A model generated the notes under the pieces. That model was not told where the DNA came from and did no database searches. It worked only from the letters and a program-made list of their open reading frames with translations. Of a stretch of DNA of 64,000 bases, positions 34,532-43,265 are shown one piece after another (positions within the stretch are counted from its first letter, which is position 1; every line of letters begins with the position of its first letter). The position numbers and the translations under genes were made by a program. Source of the DNA: Lutibacter oceani (lineage in GTDB: Bacteria > Bacteroidota > Bacteroidia > Flavobacteriales > Flavobacteriaceae); contig NZ_QTTQ01000011.1 of NCBI RefSeq assembly GCF_003384935.1, positions 1 to 64,000 of the forward strand, read 5' to 3'.

Positions 34532-34938
34532 TGAAAACAAAAATTTTAATAATGGTATTTGCAATTGGATTGTTTGGAATATCAACAATGAATGCTCAAA
34601 TGGATCATTCTAAAATGAAAAAAGATTCAACAAAAATGAAAATGGATCATTCTAAAATGGATCATTCTAAAATGATGGTGAAAAATGTTTATACCTGTCC
34701 AATGCACGCAGATGTTAAAATGGAAAAACCAGGTGATTGCCCTAAATGCGGAATGAAACTTAAAAAAATGGAAATGAAAATGGATCATTCTAAAATGAAA
34801 ACTTCTTATACTTGTTCAATGCATCCAGAAATAAATTCAGAAAAACCAGGAAAATGTCCTAAATGTAAAATGGATCTTATTGAGAAGAAAACAGAAATAA
34901 AGAAAACAGAAAAAGACCATAAAGAGCACAAACATTAG
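34531..34938 (+). CDS. Met/His-rich secreted protein with two metal-binding domains
   Basis: A 135-residue exported protein: signal peptide ending STMNAQ, then repeats of MDHSKM (five or so, some within MKMDHSKMDHSKMM) and two heavy-metal-binding domains, CPMHADVKMEKPGDCPKCGM and CSMHPEINSEKPGKCPKCKM. The tail is Lys/His-rich (HKEHKH). MDHSKM-type repeats bind copper in PcoA/CopB-like proteins, so a periplasmic copper chelator is likely. It is preceded by the 11-bp tandem repeats and followed by a long stem-loop at 34955. Confidence 0.82.
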   Translation: MKTKILIMVFAIGLFGISTMNAQMDHSKMKKDSTKMKMDHSKMDHSKMMVKNVYTCPMHADVKMEKPGDCPKCGMKLKKMEMKMDHSKMKTSYTCSMHPEINSEKPGKCPKCKMDLIEKKTEIKKTEKDHKEHKH

Positions 34939-34954
34939 TAAAAGTCCTGACGCT

Positions 34955-35026
34955 AAGAAAAAGGAGTGTAAAAATATATTGATTTATTTGATTGATTTTT
35001 TCTTAAATATATAATTCCTTTTTCTT
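34955..35026 (+). terminator. Stem-loop after the Met/His-rich gene
   Basis: AAGAAAAAGGA (34955-34965) and TCCTTTTTCTT (35016-35026) are a perfect 11-bp inverted repeat around a 50-nt AT-rich loop that holds a further TATATT/AATATA pairing. A terminator or mRNA-stability element is likely. Confidence 0.5.
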
Positions 35027-35055
35027 GCCCAGGCACAATTTAAATTCATAAAATT

Positions 35056-35478
35056 ATGAAAACAAAAATATTAATTATAGGTTTATTTCTTATTGGCTTT
35101 ATAATAAGTAGTTGCAATAATCAAACAAAACAAAAGGAAGTAACAAAAGGAGAAAATAAAATTGAGGTTTCTGAAGAAACACTTTCAAATGCTGCAGAGG
35201 TTGCTAAAATTGAGTCGAAAAAAGTATGTTATGTAAATAACAAATATATGGGGATAGATCAAATTCCAGTTGAATTTGAAAATAAGACCTATTATGGATG
35301 TTGCGAAGGATGTGTAGTGAAATTAAAAACAATGAGAGAAACTCGTTACGCTAAAGACCCTTTCACAGGAAATGAAGTTGATAAAGCAATGGCTTTTATT
35401 GTTTTGAGTCCTACTGGAAATAACGACGTTCTTTATTTTGAATCTCTACAAACCTATAAAGATTTTATAAAATCTTAA
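35056..35478 (+). CDS. TRASH/YHS-like metal-binding lipoprotein
   Basis: A 140-residue protein with a lipoprotein signal (lipobox IISSC). The core has VCYVNNKYMG, PVEFENKTYYGCCEGCVVKL and ETRYAKDPFTGNEVDKA, a Cys pattern like TRASH/YHS metal-binding domains (C-x-V...Y-x-G-C-C-x-x-C). A role as periplasmic metal chaperone or sensor is plausible. It lies between the Met/His-rich gene and copA, each separated by a stem-loop, so each may be its own transcript. Confidence 0.68.
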   Translation: MKTKILIIGLFLIGFIISSCNNQTKQKEVTKGENKIEVSEETLSNAAEVAKIESKKVCYVNNKYMGIDQIPVEFENKTYYGCCEGCVVKLKTMRETRYAKDPFTGNEVDKAMAFIVLSPTGNNDVLYFESLQTYKDFIKS

Positions 35479-35501
35479 ACCCTCTCATTGGTTTTTATTT
35501 A

Positions 35502-35582
35502 GTTCTGAACAAAAGAAAGGGGAATACTATTTTATCTTTTTAAAATTTGTTTCATAGCGGTATTCCTTTTTCTGTTCAGAAA
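35502..35582 (+). terminator. Long imperfect inverted repeat before copA
   Basis: GTTCTGAAC...GGAATAC (from about 35502) and GTATTCC...GTTCAGAA (to 35582) pair over about 22 bp with a few mismatches around a loop of roughly 32 nt. The interior repeats the TTCCTTTTTCT motif of the hairpin at 34955. It is a terminator for the lipoprotein gene or a small mobile repeat. Confidence 0.5.
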
Positions 35583-35648
35583 TTTTTATAGATTCTTTAC
35601 CTCTTCAACTCAAGACATTTTTAACTACTACTATAAAATTATATAAAA

Positions 35649-38144
35649 ATGAAGCACACATACCATATTTCCGGAATGACTTGCAGTGGTTGCAAAATCA
35701 ATGTTGAAACAGTTTTGAATAATTTAAGGGAAATAACAAAAGTAACTGCTGATTTAAAAGAAGGTGAAGTTGTTATTGAAATGACATCACATATTTCATT
35801 GGAAAAATTACAAGAAACATTGTTAAAAGCAGGTTTACACTATACAATTTCAAATGTTGGAGATACCAATGCATCTCAGAAAAATCAGAAACCCAATCAT
35901 CTCAATCAACCTAAAGAGGGTAATGGAATTTTTTATTGTCCAATGCAGTGTGAGGGTGACAAAACGTATGATAAACAAGGTAGCTGCCCTAAATGTGGAA
36001 TGGACTTAGTTGAGCAACCAAAATTAATTCAAGCAACTAAATATACCTGTCCAATGCACCCTGAAGTAATTCAAGATTCACCAGGTTCCTGCCCTAAATG
36101 CGGAATGGATTTAGTTCCAATGGAACCGGATGAAAGTGAAGAATTAAAAACGTATAGATCCTTAGCTAAAAAGATGAAAATTTCAGCTTTTTTAGCAATT
36201 CCAGTACTTTTAATTTCAATGTTAGCACATTTACCTGAAAATCCATTGTTACAAATTACATCACAATATAACTGGGATTGGGTTCAATTTATATTAACAA
36301 TCCCTATTGTATTTTATACCTGTTGGATGTTTTTTGTGCGTTGCTGGAAATCAATAATCACTTGGAATTTAAATATGTTTACTTTAGTTGGTATTGGAAC
36401 GGGTGCTGCATTTCTGTTTAGTATAGTTGGTTTATTATTTCCTGAGGTTTTTCCAAACGAATTTAAAGGCTCATCGGGTGATGTAAGTATGTATTTTGAA
36501 GCTACAGCGGTTATTCTTTCTTTAGTTTTACTTGGACAATTGTTGGAGGCAAAGGCGCATAGCCAAACAAGTGGTGCCATTAAAGAACTACTGAAACTAG
36601 CACCTTCTGAGGCAACTTTAGTTGTTGATGGTGAAGATAAAGTTGTTGCTATTCACACAATTAGAAAAAACGATCTATTACGTGTGAAACCTGGGGAAAA
36701 AATACCCGTTGATGGTGTTATTTCAGAAGGAAATAGCAGTATAGATGAATCTATGATAACTGGTGAACCTATCCCAGTCGATAAAAAAGAAGGCGATACC
36801 GTAAGTTCAGGAACAATTAATGGTACTAAATCATTTGTAATGAAAGCTGTTAAAGTTGGCTCTGAAACGCTCTTAGCTCAAATAATACAAATGGTAAGTG
36901 ATGCTAGTAGATCAAGAGCGCCAATTCAAAAATTAGCCGACACCATCTCAAAATACTTTGTGCCTGTTGTAGTCCTTATATCAATAATTACTTTTATTAT
37001 TTGGGCTAATTTTGGACCAGATCCTGCATTGGTTTATGCTTTTGTAAATGCAGTAGCAGTGTTAATTATTGCGTGTCCTTGTGCCTTGGGTTTAGCAACA
37101 CCAATGTCTGTTATGGTAGGAGTTGGTAAAGGTGCTCAAAATGGTATTTTAATTAAAAATGCTGAAGCTTTAGAATTAATGAATAAAGTAAATGTATTAA
37201 TCACCGATAAAACAGGAACTTTAACTGAAGGAAAACCATCAGTTGAAAAAGTATTTGCTATTGAAGGTGAAGCAACTGATTTAGTATGTAAAATTGGCTC
37301 GTTAAATCAATATAGCGAACATCCTTTAGCAAAGGCTATAGTTGAATATACCAAAAAAAATGAACTCAAATTTTCAAAAGTTTCAAATTTTGAAGCAATA
37401 ACAGGAATGGGAATTATAGGTACTGTTAACGAAGCTAAAGTTGCTGTAGGTAATGAAAAGTTAATGATAAAACTAAATACAACAGTACCATCAACTTTAA
37501 AAAAGGAAATATTAGTTGAACAAAAATTAGGTAAAACGGTCTCATACATTGCTGTTAATAATATTGCATTGGGTTATGTAAGTATTTCTGATGCTATAAA
37601 AACAACCAGCAAAGAAGCAGTAAATGAACTAATGAAGAAAGGTGTTGATGTTATTATGCTAACTGGGGATAATGCAAATACAGCAAAAGCAGTGGCAGAT
37701 GAATTACACCTAAGTAATTTCAAAGCAAGCTGTTTACCCGAAGATAAATTAGAGTTTATTAAAAAATTACAAGCAGAAGGAAAAATTGTAGCAATGGCAG
37801 GTGACGGAATTAACGACGCTCCTGCGCTAGCTCAAGCCAATGTTGGTATTGCTATGGGAACAGGTACCGATGTTGCTATTGAAAGTTCTGAAATTACTTT
37901 AATCAAAGGCGACTTAAAAGGAATTGTGAAAGCTAAAAATTTGAGTCAAGAAGTAATGAAAAACATTAAACAAAACTTGTTCTTTTCTTTTGCGTACAAT
38001 GTGCTTGGTGTACCTGTAGCTGCTGGATTATTATTCCCAGTATTTGGTATTTTACTTTCGCCAATTATTGCAGCATTGGCAATGAGTTTTAGCTCTGTTT
38101 CAGTAATAGTTAATTCACTAAGGTTAAGAACCGCAAAACTCTAA
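35649..38144 (+). CDS. copA: Copper-exporting P1B-type ATPase CopA
   Basis: An inner-membrane Cu(I)-exporting P-type ATPase, 831 residues. The N-terminal HMA domain has GMTCSGC (C12, C15), followed by two heavy-metal-binding domains (CPMQCEGD...CPKCGM and CPMHPEVI...CPKCGM). The catalytic elements are the membrane CPC (C476-P477-C478), the phosphorylated D520 in DKTGT, and [11 protein letters not shown]. The last helices have [11 protein letters not shown] and [16 protein letters not shown], the Cu(I) (P1B-1) signature. It is separated from neighbours by hairpins and lies 171 bp after the lipoprotein gene. Confidence 0.95.
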   Translation: MKHTYHISGMTCSGCKINVETVLNNLREITKVTADLKEGEVVIEMTSHISLEKLQETLLKAGLHYTISNVGDTNASQKNQKPNHLNQPKEGNGIFYCPMQCEGDKTYDKQGSCPKCGMDLVEQPKLIQATKYTCPMHPEVIQDSPGSCPKCGMDLVPMEPDESEELKTYRSLAKKMKISAFLAIPVLLISMLAHLPENPLLQITSQYNWDWVQFILTIPIVFYTCWMFFVRCWKSIITWNLNMFTLVGIGTGAAFLFSIVGLLFPEVFPNEFKGSSGDVSMYFEATAVILSLVLLGQLLEAKAHSQTSGAIKELLKLAPSEATLVVDGEDKVVAIHTIRKNDLLRVKPGEKIPVDGVISEGNSSIDESMITGEPIPVDKKEGDTVSSGTINGTKSFVMKAVKVGSETLLAQIIQMVSDASRSRAPIQKLADTISKYFVPVVVLISIITFIIWANFGPDPALVYAFVNAVAVLIIACPCALGLATPMSVMVGVGKGAQNGILIKNAEALELMNKVNVLITDKTGTLTEGKPSVEKVFAIEGEATDLVCKIGSLNQYSEHPLAKAIVEYTKKNELKFSKVSNFEAITGMGIIGTVNEAKVAVGNEKLMIKLNTTVPSTLKKEILVEQKLGKTVSYIAVNNIALGYVSISDAIKTTSKEAVNELMKKGVDVIMLTGDNANTAKAVADELHLSNFKASCLPEDKLEFIKKLQAEGKIVAMAGDGINDAPALAQANVGIAMGTGTDVAIESSEITLIKGDLKGIVKAKNLSQEVMKNIKQNLFFSFAYNVLGVPVAAGLLFPVFGILLSPIIAALAMSFSSVSVIVNSLRLRTAKL

Positions 38145-38171
38145 ACAATTTTAAGTTTACCGAAATAAGTT

Positions 38172-38975
38172 TTGATAGCAGTTAGTGCAAATAGAAATAA
38201 AGTAGCTAAAAACAAAACCATCCTAATTCATATCATTTTAGGTGTAGTTGTTTTTTATTTCATTTTTCACCCTATAACTATGGTTTTATATTGGTACGAA
38301 TTTAACAAGGAACCTATTACAACAAAATCATTTTTTGAAGTTTTAAGTCATAGAACACTCCACTCTTTTTCATATAAAATGTTAAATATGTCACTGGCAT
38401 TCATAATAATGGGAGGTGCTATTGGAGCTGTATTTGGAATGTATCGTATTAAAACTAAAAAACTAAACAAACATTTAAGTCTACTAAAAAAAGATTTAAT
38501 TAATTTAATAAATCAAGGAGAAAACCAATTTCTAGAGTTTAAATCATCTATTCGTTTTGATTATCAGCTAAAAAAAGTGAATGTTGATCTTGAAACGGTA
38601 ATTGCAAAAACCATTGTTGGTTTTATGAATGCAAAAGGTGGTAAATTAATTATTGGTATTAATGACAAAGGTCAAGTATTAGGTTTAGAAAATGATTATA
38701 ATACACTAAAATTAAAAAATATAGATGGTTTTGAGCAAAAAATATATCAAATCATTTCAAAATTTATAGGGAAAGAATACTGTGCTTATATAACTGTGTT
38801 TTTTCAGGAAATTGAAAAAAATTCTATTTGTATTGTCGATGTCGAAAAAACTAAAGAACCTGCCTATGTTATAACAGGTTCAAATACTACTTTTTATTTA
38901 AGAACAGGTAATTCAACAAGACCACTTAGTATAAAAGAAGCCATCCATTTTATAAATATGGAGAGAGAAATTTAA
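38172..38975 (+). CDS. Membrane-anchored AlbA_2 (Schlafen-type) protein
   Basis: A 267-residue protein with two N-terminal membrane helices (about 18-40 and 78-97), then an AlbA_2/Schlafen-like nucleic-acid- or nucleotide-binding domain: NQFLEFKSSIRFDYQ, TIVGFMNAKGGKLIIGINDKG, VLGLENDYN and YLRTGNSTRPLSIKEA. The domain name rests on recalled motif patterns. No ATG is usable upstream, and the frame is closed at 38166, so translation starts at TTG 38172 or another rare codon. It starts 27 bp after copA and is probably cotranscribed. Its role in metal response is unknown. Confidence 0.7.
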   Translation: MIAVSANRNKVAKNKTILIHIILGVVVFYFIFHPITMVLYWYEFNKEPITTKSFFEVLSHRTLHSFSYKMLNMSLAFIIMGGAIGAVFGMYRIKTKKLNKHLSLLKKDLINLINQGENQFLEFKSSIRFDYQLKKVNVDLETVIAKTIVGFMNAKGGKLIIGINDKGQVLGLENDYNTLKLKNIDGFEQKIYQIISKFIGKEYCAYITVFFQEIEKNSICIVDVEKTKEPAYVITGSNTTFYLRTGNSTRPLSIKEAIHFINMEREI

Positions 38976-39015
38976 AAGAAAAATAATTTAAATACTAATT
39001 TTAAAATCAAAACAA

Positions 39016-39627
39016 ATGAAAAAAACAATCTACGTAATAGCATTTTCAATATTATTTTTAAGTGCTTGTAAAAACGACAAAAAACAAACCGAATCACATG
39101 ATGCCTCAATGGAAGAAACTAACATGCATCAGCAAGACGAGCATAGTTCAATGGATAACTCGTCAATGCAAGGAGATCTAAAAAGTACAACCGAAAAAAA
39201 TAGCAGTAGTTCTGAAATAATAGATGCGTATTTACAGTTAAAAAATGCATTAACCGAAGATAGCAAAGACAAAGCTGCTGAAGCAGGAAATAAAATACTT
39301 ACTGCTTTTTCAAATTTTGATATGACCAAATTGTCTGATGAACAACACATGACCTATATGGAAATTATGGAAAACTCGAAAGAACATGCGGAACATATTA
39401 TTAAAAGTCCAATTGATCACCAACGGGAACATTTTGAAGAATTAAGTAAAGATGTTAACGACCTAATAGAATTAATTGGCACAGATAAAACATTATATGT
39501 AGATTTTTGTCCTATGTACAATAACAATAAAGGAGCAATGTGGTTAAGTGAAACTGAAACAATTAAAAATCCATATTTGGGGACTAAAATGCCAACCTGT
39601 GGAAAAATGCAAAAGAAAATTAATTAG
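39016..39627 (+). CDS. DUF3347 lipoprotein
   Basis: A 203-residue lipoprotein (lipobox LSAC) with a His/Met/Ser-rich linker (MHQQDEHSSMDNSSMQ) and a DUF3347 domain (DAYLQLKNALTEDSKDKAAE, then VDFCPMYNNNKGAMWLS, NPYLGTKMPTCG), the same fold as the C-terminus of CusB. The conserved Cys and Met residues suggest metal handling. Its stop overlaps the next GTG start by one base (39627), so the two genes are translationally coupled. Confidence 0.78.
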   Translation: MKKTIYVIAFSILFLSACKNDKKQTESHDASMEETNMHQQDEHSSMDNSSMQGDLKSTTEKNSSSSEIIDAYLQLKNALTEDSKDKAAEAGNKILTAFSNFDMTKLSDEQHMTYMEIMENSKEHAEHIIKSPIDHQREHFEELSKDVNDLIELIGTDKTLYVDFCPMYNNNKGAMWLSETETIKNPYLGTKMPTCGKMQKKIN

Positions 39628-40079
39628 TGAAGACTATTAAAAAAATAATGTTTGTTGGATTGATTGTTTTTGTGGGTATCCAATTGGTGCCCACAAAACG
39701 CAATCAGAGCTCTGATGTTTTAGAAACTGATTTCAATGAGGTTTTTAAGGTATCTAATAATCTACAGTCAATTATAAAAAACTCCTGTTACGACTGTCAT
39801 AGCAACAATACCAATTATCCTTGGTACAATAAAATACAACCTGTTAGTTGGTTTTTAGAAAAACACATAAACGAAGGTAAGAAAGAACTCAACTTTAGCA
39901 CTTTTGGTGACTATTCGAAACGTAAACAAAAAAGTAAATTAAAATCAATAATCAATCAAATTAGAGATGATAAAATGCCTTTAAAATCCTATACCTTAAT
40001 ACATCGTAATACTAAATTAAATGAGTTACAAAAAAAGGAAGTTATTGAATGGTTCACAAAATTAAAAGATAGTGTATAA
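39627..40079 (+). CDS. Haem-binding domain protein
   Basis: A 150-residue protein with an N-terminal membrane segment (FVGLIVFVGIQLVP) and the Haem_bd-type sequence: IIKNSCYDCHSNNTNYPWYNKIQPVSWFL, containing CxxCH, and DDKMPLKSYTLIHRN. It could carry one c-type haem in the periplasm and act as an electron-transfer partner for the PepSY protein. The start is GTG at 39627, overlapping the upstream stop. The next gene starts at 40080, the base after this stop codon. Four genes from 39016 to 41227 are tightly packed. Confidence 0.75.
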   Translation: MKTIKKIMFVGLIVFVGIQLVPTKRNQSSDVLETDFNEVFKVSNNLQSIIKNSCYDCHSNNTNYPWYNKIQPVSWFLEKHINEGKKELNFSTFGDYSKRKQKSKLKSIINQIRDDKMPLKSYTLIHRNTKLNELQKKEVIEWFTKLKDSV

Positions 40080-40772
40080 ATGAAAAAAAAGATTAGAAAA
40101 ATTCACAGATATTTAGGGATATTTATAGGGTTACAATTTATAATGTGGACAGTAAGTGGTTTGTATTTTAGTTGGACCGATATTGACCAAATACACGGCG
40201 ATAATTTTAGAAATCTTAACTACAAACCAAAGTCATTTAACAAGTTAATCAGCCCTTCAAAATTAAATATAGTATCAGGTGTAAATTCAATTGAATTAAA
40301 AGAAATTGATAACCAACCGTTTTATTGGATAAATAAAAATAGCTTATATAATGCTACAACAGGTCATCTTAAAAATGGTATTACTGTGAATGAGGCATTA
40401 TCCATTGCAAAAAAGCATATGTTAAAAAAGCTAATTGTTAAAGATATAAAGTTAATAACACAAACTGATAAACACCACGAATATAGAGAAAAACTATTAC
40501 CTGCTTATGTAATTTCATACAACCACAAAGAAAACATAAAAGCGTATGTTTCGATTAGTGATGGAAGTTTTCAAACAGTTCGTCATAGAAATTGGAGATG
40601 GTTTGATTTTTTGTGGATGACACATACTATGGATTATCAAGGAAGAGATAATTTTAATACCATTGTTTTAAGAGTGTTTTCTTTATTAGGACTTTTAACC
40701 GTTTTAAGTGGTTTCGTTTTATGGTTTACATCTTCTAAAACTATTAGAAAATTAATAAAAAACAAAAAATGA
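40080..40772 (+). CDS. PepSY-domain membrane protein
   Basis: A 230-residue protein with two membrane helices: an N-terminal one (KIHRYLGIFIGLQFIMWTVSGLYFSW, the PepSY_TM pattern) and a C-terminal one (LRVFSLLGLLTVLSGFVLWF). A PepSY periplasmic region lies between them (AYVSISDGSFQTVRHRNWRWFDFLWMTHTMDY). PepSY_TM proteins are often linked to reductases or iron/metal uptake. It overlaps the next gene by 4 bp and abuts the haem-binding gene, which suggests a joint redox or metal function. Confidence 0.75.
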   Translation: MKKKIRKIHRYLGIFIGLQFIMWTVSGLYFSWTDIDQIHGDNFRNLNYKPKSFNKLISPSKLNIVSGVNSIELKEIDNQPFYWINKNSLYNATTGHLKNGITVNEALSIAKKHMLKKLIVKDIKLITQTDKHHEYREKLLPAYVISYNHKENIKAYVSISDGSFQTVRHRNWRWFDFLWMTHTMDYQGRDNFNTIVLRVFSLLGLLTVLSGFVLWFTSSKTIRKLIKNKK

Positions 40773-41227
40773 ATAAATTAAATATAATCTTATTTCTGTT
40801 ACTTTTTACGGTGATAAAAAGTAGTGGGCAAAATATAATTAACACCAATGTTGTTGTCTTAAAAGACTTTAAAATAACAATGGTTCTGGAATCGTATTCT
40901 TGTGATATACATCCCAACAAATTAGCATATGAAAATGGTAATTGTATTGTATGTGGTAAAGAATTAATTAGAAATAAAAAAATCAAATTCAATCTAATTG
41001 ATAATACCTTGGACTTATCTCAGCTAACAGGTAGAATAATTGTAATTTTTAAAGACGGAACACAAAAGGTTAGTAAATTAAATATTGAAGATGATTTTTT
41101 ATGGGTAAAATTAGGAATCAATAGCCTTAATAATTTTCAACAAGCAGTGTTGAAACTTAAAAACAATAATAAAAAATATAAAGTCATTTTTGGAAATCAA
41201 ATAGTGCATCAAGGTCATCATCATTAA
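40769..41227 (+). CDS. Small exported protein with a degenerate metal-binding domain
   Basis: A 152-residue protein with a signal peptide (FLLLFTVIKSSGQN) and a sequence like the heavy-metal-binding domain but altered: YSCDIHPNKLAYENGNCIVCGKELI, in which Asp-Ile-His replaces the usual Met-His and the final Met is lost. It ends HQGHHH. The rest (SQLTGRIIVIFKDGTQKV) is beta-rich and not recognised. It overlaps the PepSY gene by 4 bp and is the last gene of the module. Confidence 0.6.
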   Translation: MNKLNIILFLLLFTVIKSSGQNIINTNVVVLKDFKITMVLESYSCDIHPNKLAYENGNCIVCGKELIRNKKIKFNLIDNTLDLSQLTGRIIVIFKDGTQKVSKLNIEDDFLWVKLGINSLNNFQQAVLKLKNNNKKYKVIFGNQIVHQGHHH

Positions 41228-41281
41228 AAATAATTTAAACTTATAATAATTACAAAAGGTAATTCATATAAAATATAAAAT

Positions 41282-42675
41282 ATGCTAAAGTTGTTTAAAA
41301 CTTTAAAAATTAATTTAACAATATTCCAAAAATTATTGATTGGAATAATAGCATTACTTATTCTTAATATTATAGTTGCTTATGTTGGAATTATAAGTGC
41401 AAATAAACTTGAAAAAACATCTAATATTTTATTAAAGGAATCTAATAAAAATAGCAATCTTCAAAACTTAAAATTAAATTTTAATGAACTCTTAATGCCG
41501 GCAAATGATTATCTTATTCACGGTAATAAAGTTGAAATTTTAAACTTCAAAAAGCTAGATGATATTGTAAAAATTCAACTTAAAAAATCAATAAGTTTTG
41601 AAGACAATCATTTTAATGAACATTTTTTAGAAGAAATTGAAGACATTTTGTTTGAGGTTGAAAAGTTAAGTAATTCCATATTTGAACTGGAAGAGCCTAT
41701 TGGTAACAATGAAGGAGCTATTATGATGGAAGTTATGGATGGAATTGTTTTAGATGCACAAAAAAAGATTGATGTTTTAATAGCCTCATCATCTTCATTA
41801 GTTAGTACTTACACATCCAATAACCAAATTACAAATACTACTGCAACTAGAATAATTATTAGTGTATTATGTATAATAATTATTTTTTTATTAGTTGGTG
41901 GCTACTATTATGTGAAAGAAATTACAAGACCAATAAAAAATTTAACATCAATTGCTCAAAAAGTAACTTCAGTAAATTCAAAATCAGAATTTAAAAAAAT
42001 ACCAACTCAAAATGATGAAATTGATAACTTTTCAAATTTATTTAACAATATGATTCGTGTTTTATCTGATAATACAGTTTCTAAAGACTATATGAATAGT
42101 GTTCTTAATAAAATAAAAGAATCATTGATAATTACTAATCTTGAGGAAAAATTATCATTGTCAATAAATCTACATTAGAACTGCTAAAATATGCTGAAAA
42201 CGAACTTATTGGAAAATCAATTAATAAGGTTCTTTTAGGTGAAAAAAAAATTGAACCTATAACAACAGAAAATGAAGCTGTTCAAAATATTTTTAATACA
42301 TATTTTTCAAAATCAAATGAAGCCATTCCAGTTGCCTTTTCTAAATCATTTATTTTAGATACTAATAATCAGAAAACAGGAATTTTATATTTAGCCTATA
42401 ATCAATCAGAAAGAATTGATAAAAAGACTGATCTAAAAAACAAAACTTTATTCGGCTACGGTAAAATAAAAATTAATGAAAAAACCCCTTTAACCAATCG
42501 AGAAATAGAAATAATAAAGCTTATAGTTAAAGATTACAGTAGCCAAGAAATAGCAGATAAACTTTTTATAAGTATAAGAACAGTTGAAACACATAGAAAA
42601 AACATTATGGTAAAATTACATGCAAAAAGCACCATTGGTTTAGTTCACTATGCGATTCAAAACAATCTAACATAA
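41282..42675 (+). pseudogene. HAMP-PAS-LuxR sensor interrupted by a frameshift
   Basis: The intact first frame (41282-42178, 298 codons) encodes a membrane sensor: helix (about 20-42), a periplasmic helical region, a second helix (about 195-215), a HAMP domain and the start of a PAS domain (ESLIITNLEE). At the five-A run 42147-42151 the frame is lost. With one more A the sequence would continue as a PAS domain (IIIVNKSTLELLKYAENELIGKS) and a LuxR HTH (LTNREIEIIKLIVKDYSSQEIADKLF, VETHRKNIM) to the stop at 42673-42675, about 464 residues in all. It may be a true pseudogene, a phase-variable gene or a sequencing error. It could have regulated the copper module. Confidence 0.75.
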
Positions 42676-42720
42676 CCCTCCTTTTCCTTTTTTACACCCA
42701 AACTTCTATCGCTTTCTAAA

Positions 42721-42750
42721 ATTGACTTATTACTTCATTTTGAAGTCAAT
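42721..42750. promoter_or_regulatory. Overlapping dyads upstream of the cytochrome-porin genes
   Basis: ACTTCA-TTT-TGAAGT (42732-42746) is a perfect inverted repeat. A second one, ATTGACTT (42721-42728) with AAGTCAAT (42743-42750), overlaps it. Either could be an operator or a stem-loop; there is no T-tail for a terminator. The site lies 119 bp before the ATG at 42869. Confidence 0.4.
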
Positions 42751-42868
42751 TCAAAAGTAGGGGTTATTTGGTATTTTTTATATACATCAATTTATGGGGG
42801 TAAATGGGTATAATATTAGTCTATGCAAAATATAACTTTAACAATAATAATAATAACCATATCAAAAT

Positions 42869-43261
42869 ATGAAAACAAAAAAAAAAATAATAGTTGTATT
42901 GGTTCTGTTTGTTGGATTTGTAAACGCAAAAGCTCAATCTACTTGGGTAGCACCAAAAAATGCTGATGTAATTTCAAATCCTTTAAAAAACGATCAAACA
43001 GCAATTAAAAAAGGAAAAACACTTTATATGCAATTGTGTGCTGTATGTCATGGTGATAAAGGTAAAGGAGATGGAGTAGCAAGTGTAGCCTTAAACCCAA
43101 AACCTGCAAATTTTATGATAGATAAATTTCACAAACAAACTGATGGGGCTGTTTTTTGGAAACTTACGGAAGGTAAACCTCCAATGGCTTCTTATAAAGA
43201 ATCTCTAACGGAAACTCAACGTTGGCAATTAGTAATTTATTTAAAATCACTTAAAAAATAA
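42869..43261 (+). CDS. Monohaem c-type cytochrome
   Basis: A 130-residue periplasmic cytochrome. The signal peptide ends VNAKAQS. The haem motif CAVCH (about residue 57) is followed by GDKGKGDGVASVALNPKPANF and an axial Met in EGKPPMASYKESLT. It is of cytochrome c class I, as in electron carriers for oxidases or dehydrogenases. It is followed 4 bp later by a porin and then by a second cytochrome-like lipoprotein, which suggests a short electron path across the outer membrane or a redox function in metal detoxification. Confidence 0.88.
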   Translation: MKTKKKIIVVLVLFVGFVNAKAQSTWVAPKNADVISNPLKNDQTAIKKGKTLYMQLCAVCHGDKGKGDGVASVALNPKPANFMIDKFHKQTDGAVFWKLTEGKPPMASYKESLTETQRWQLVIYLKSLKK

Positions 43262-43265
43262 AAAT

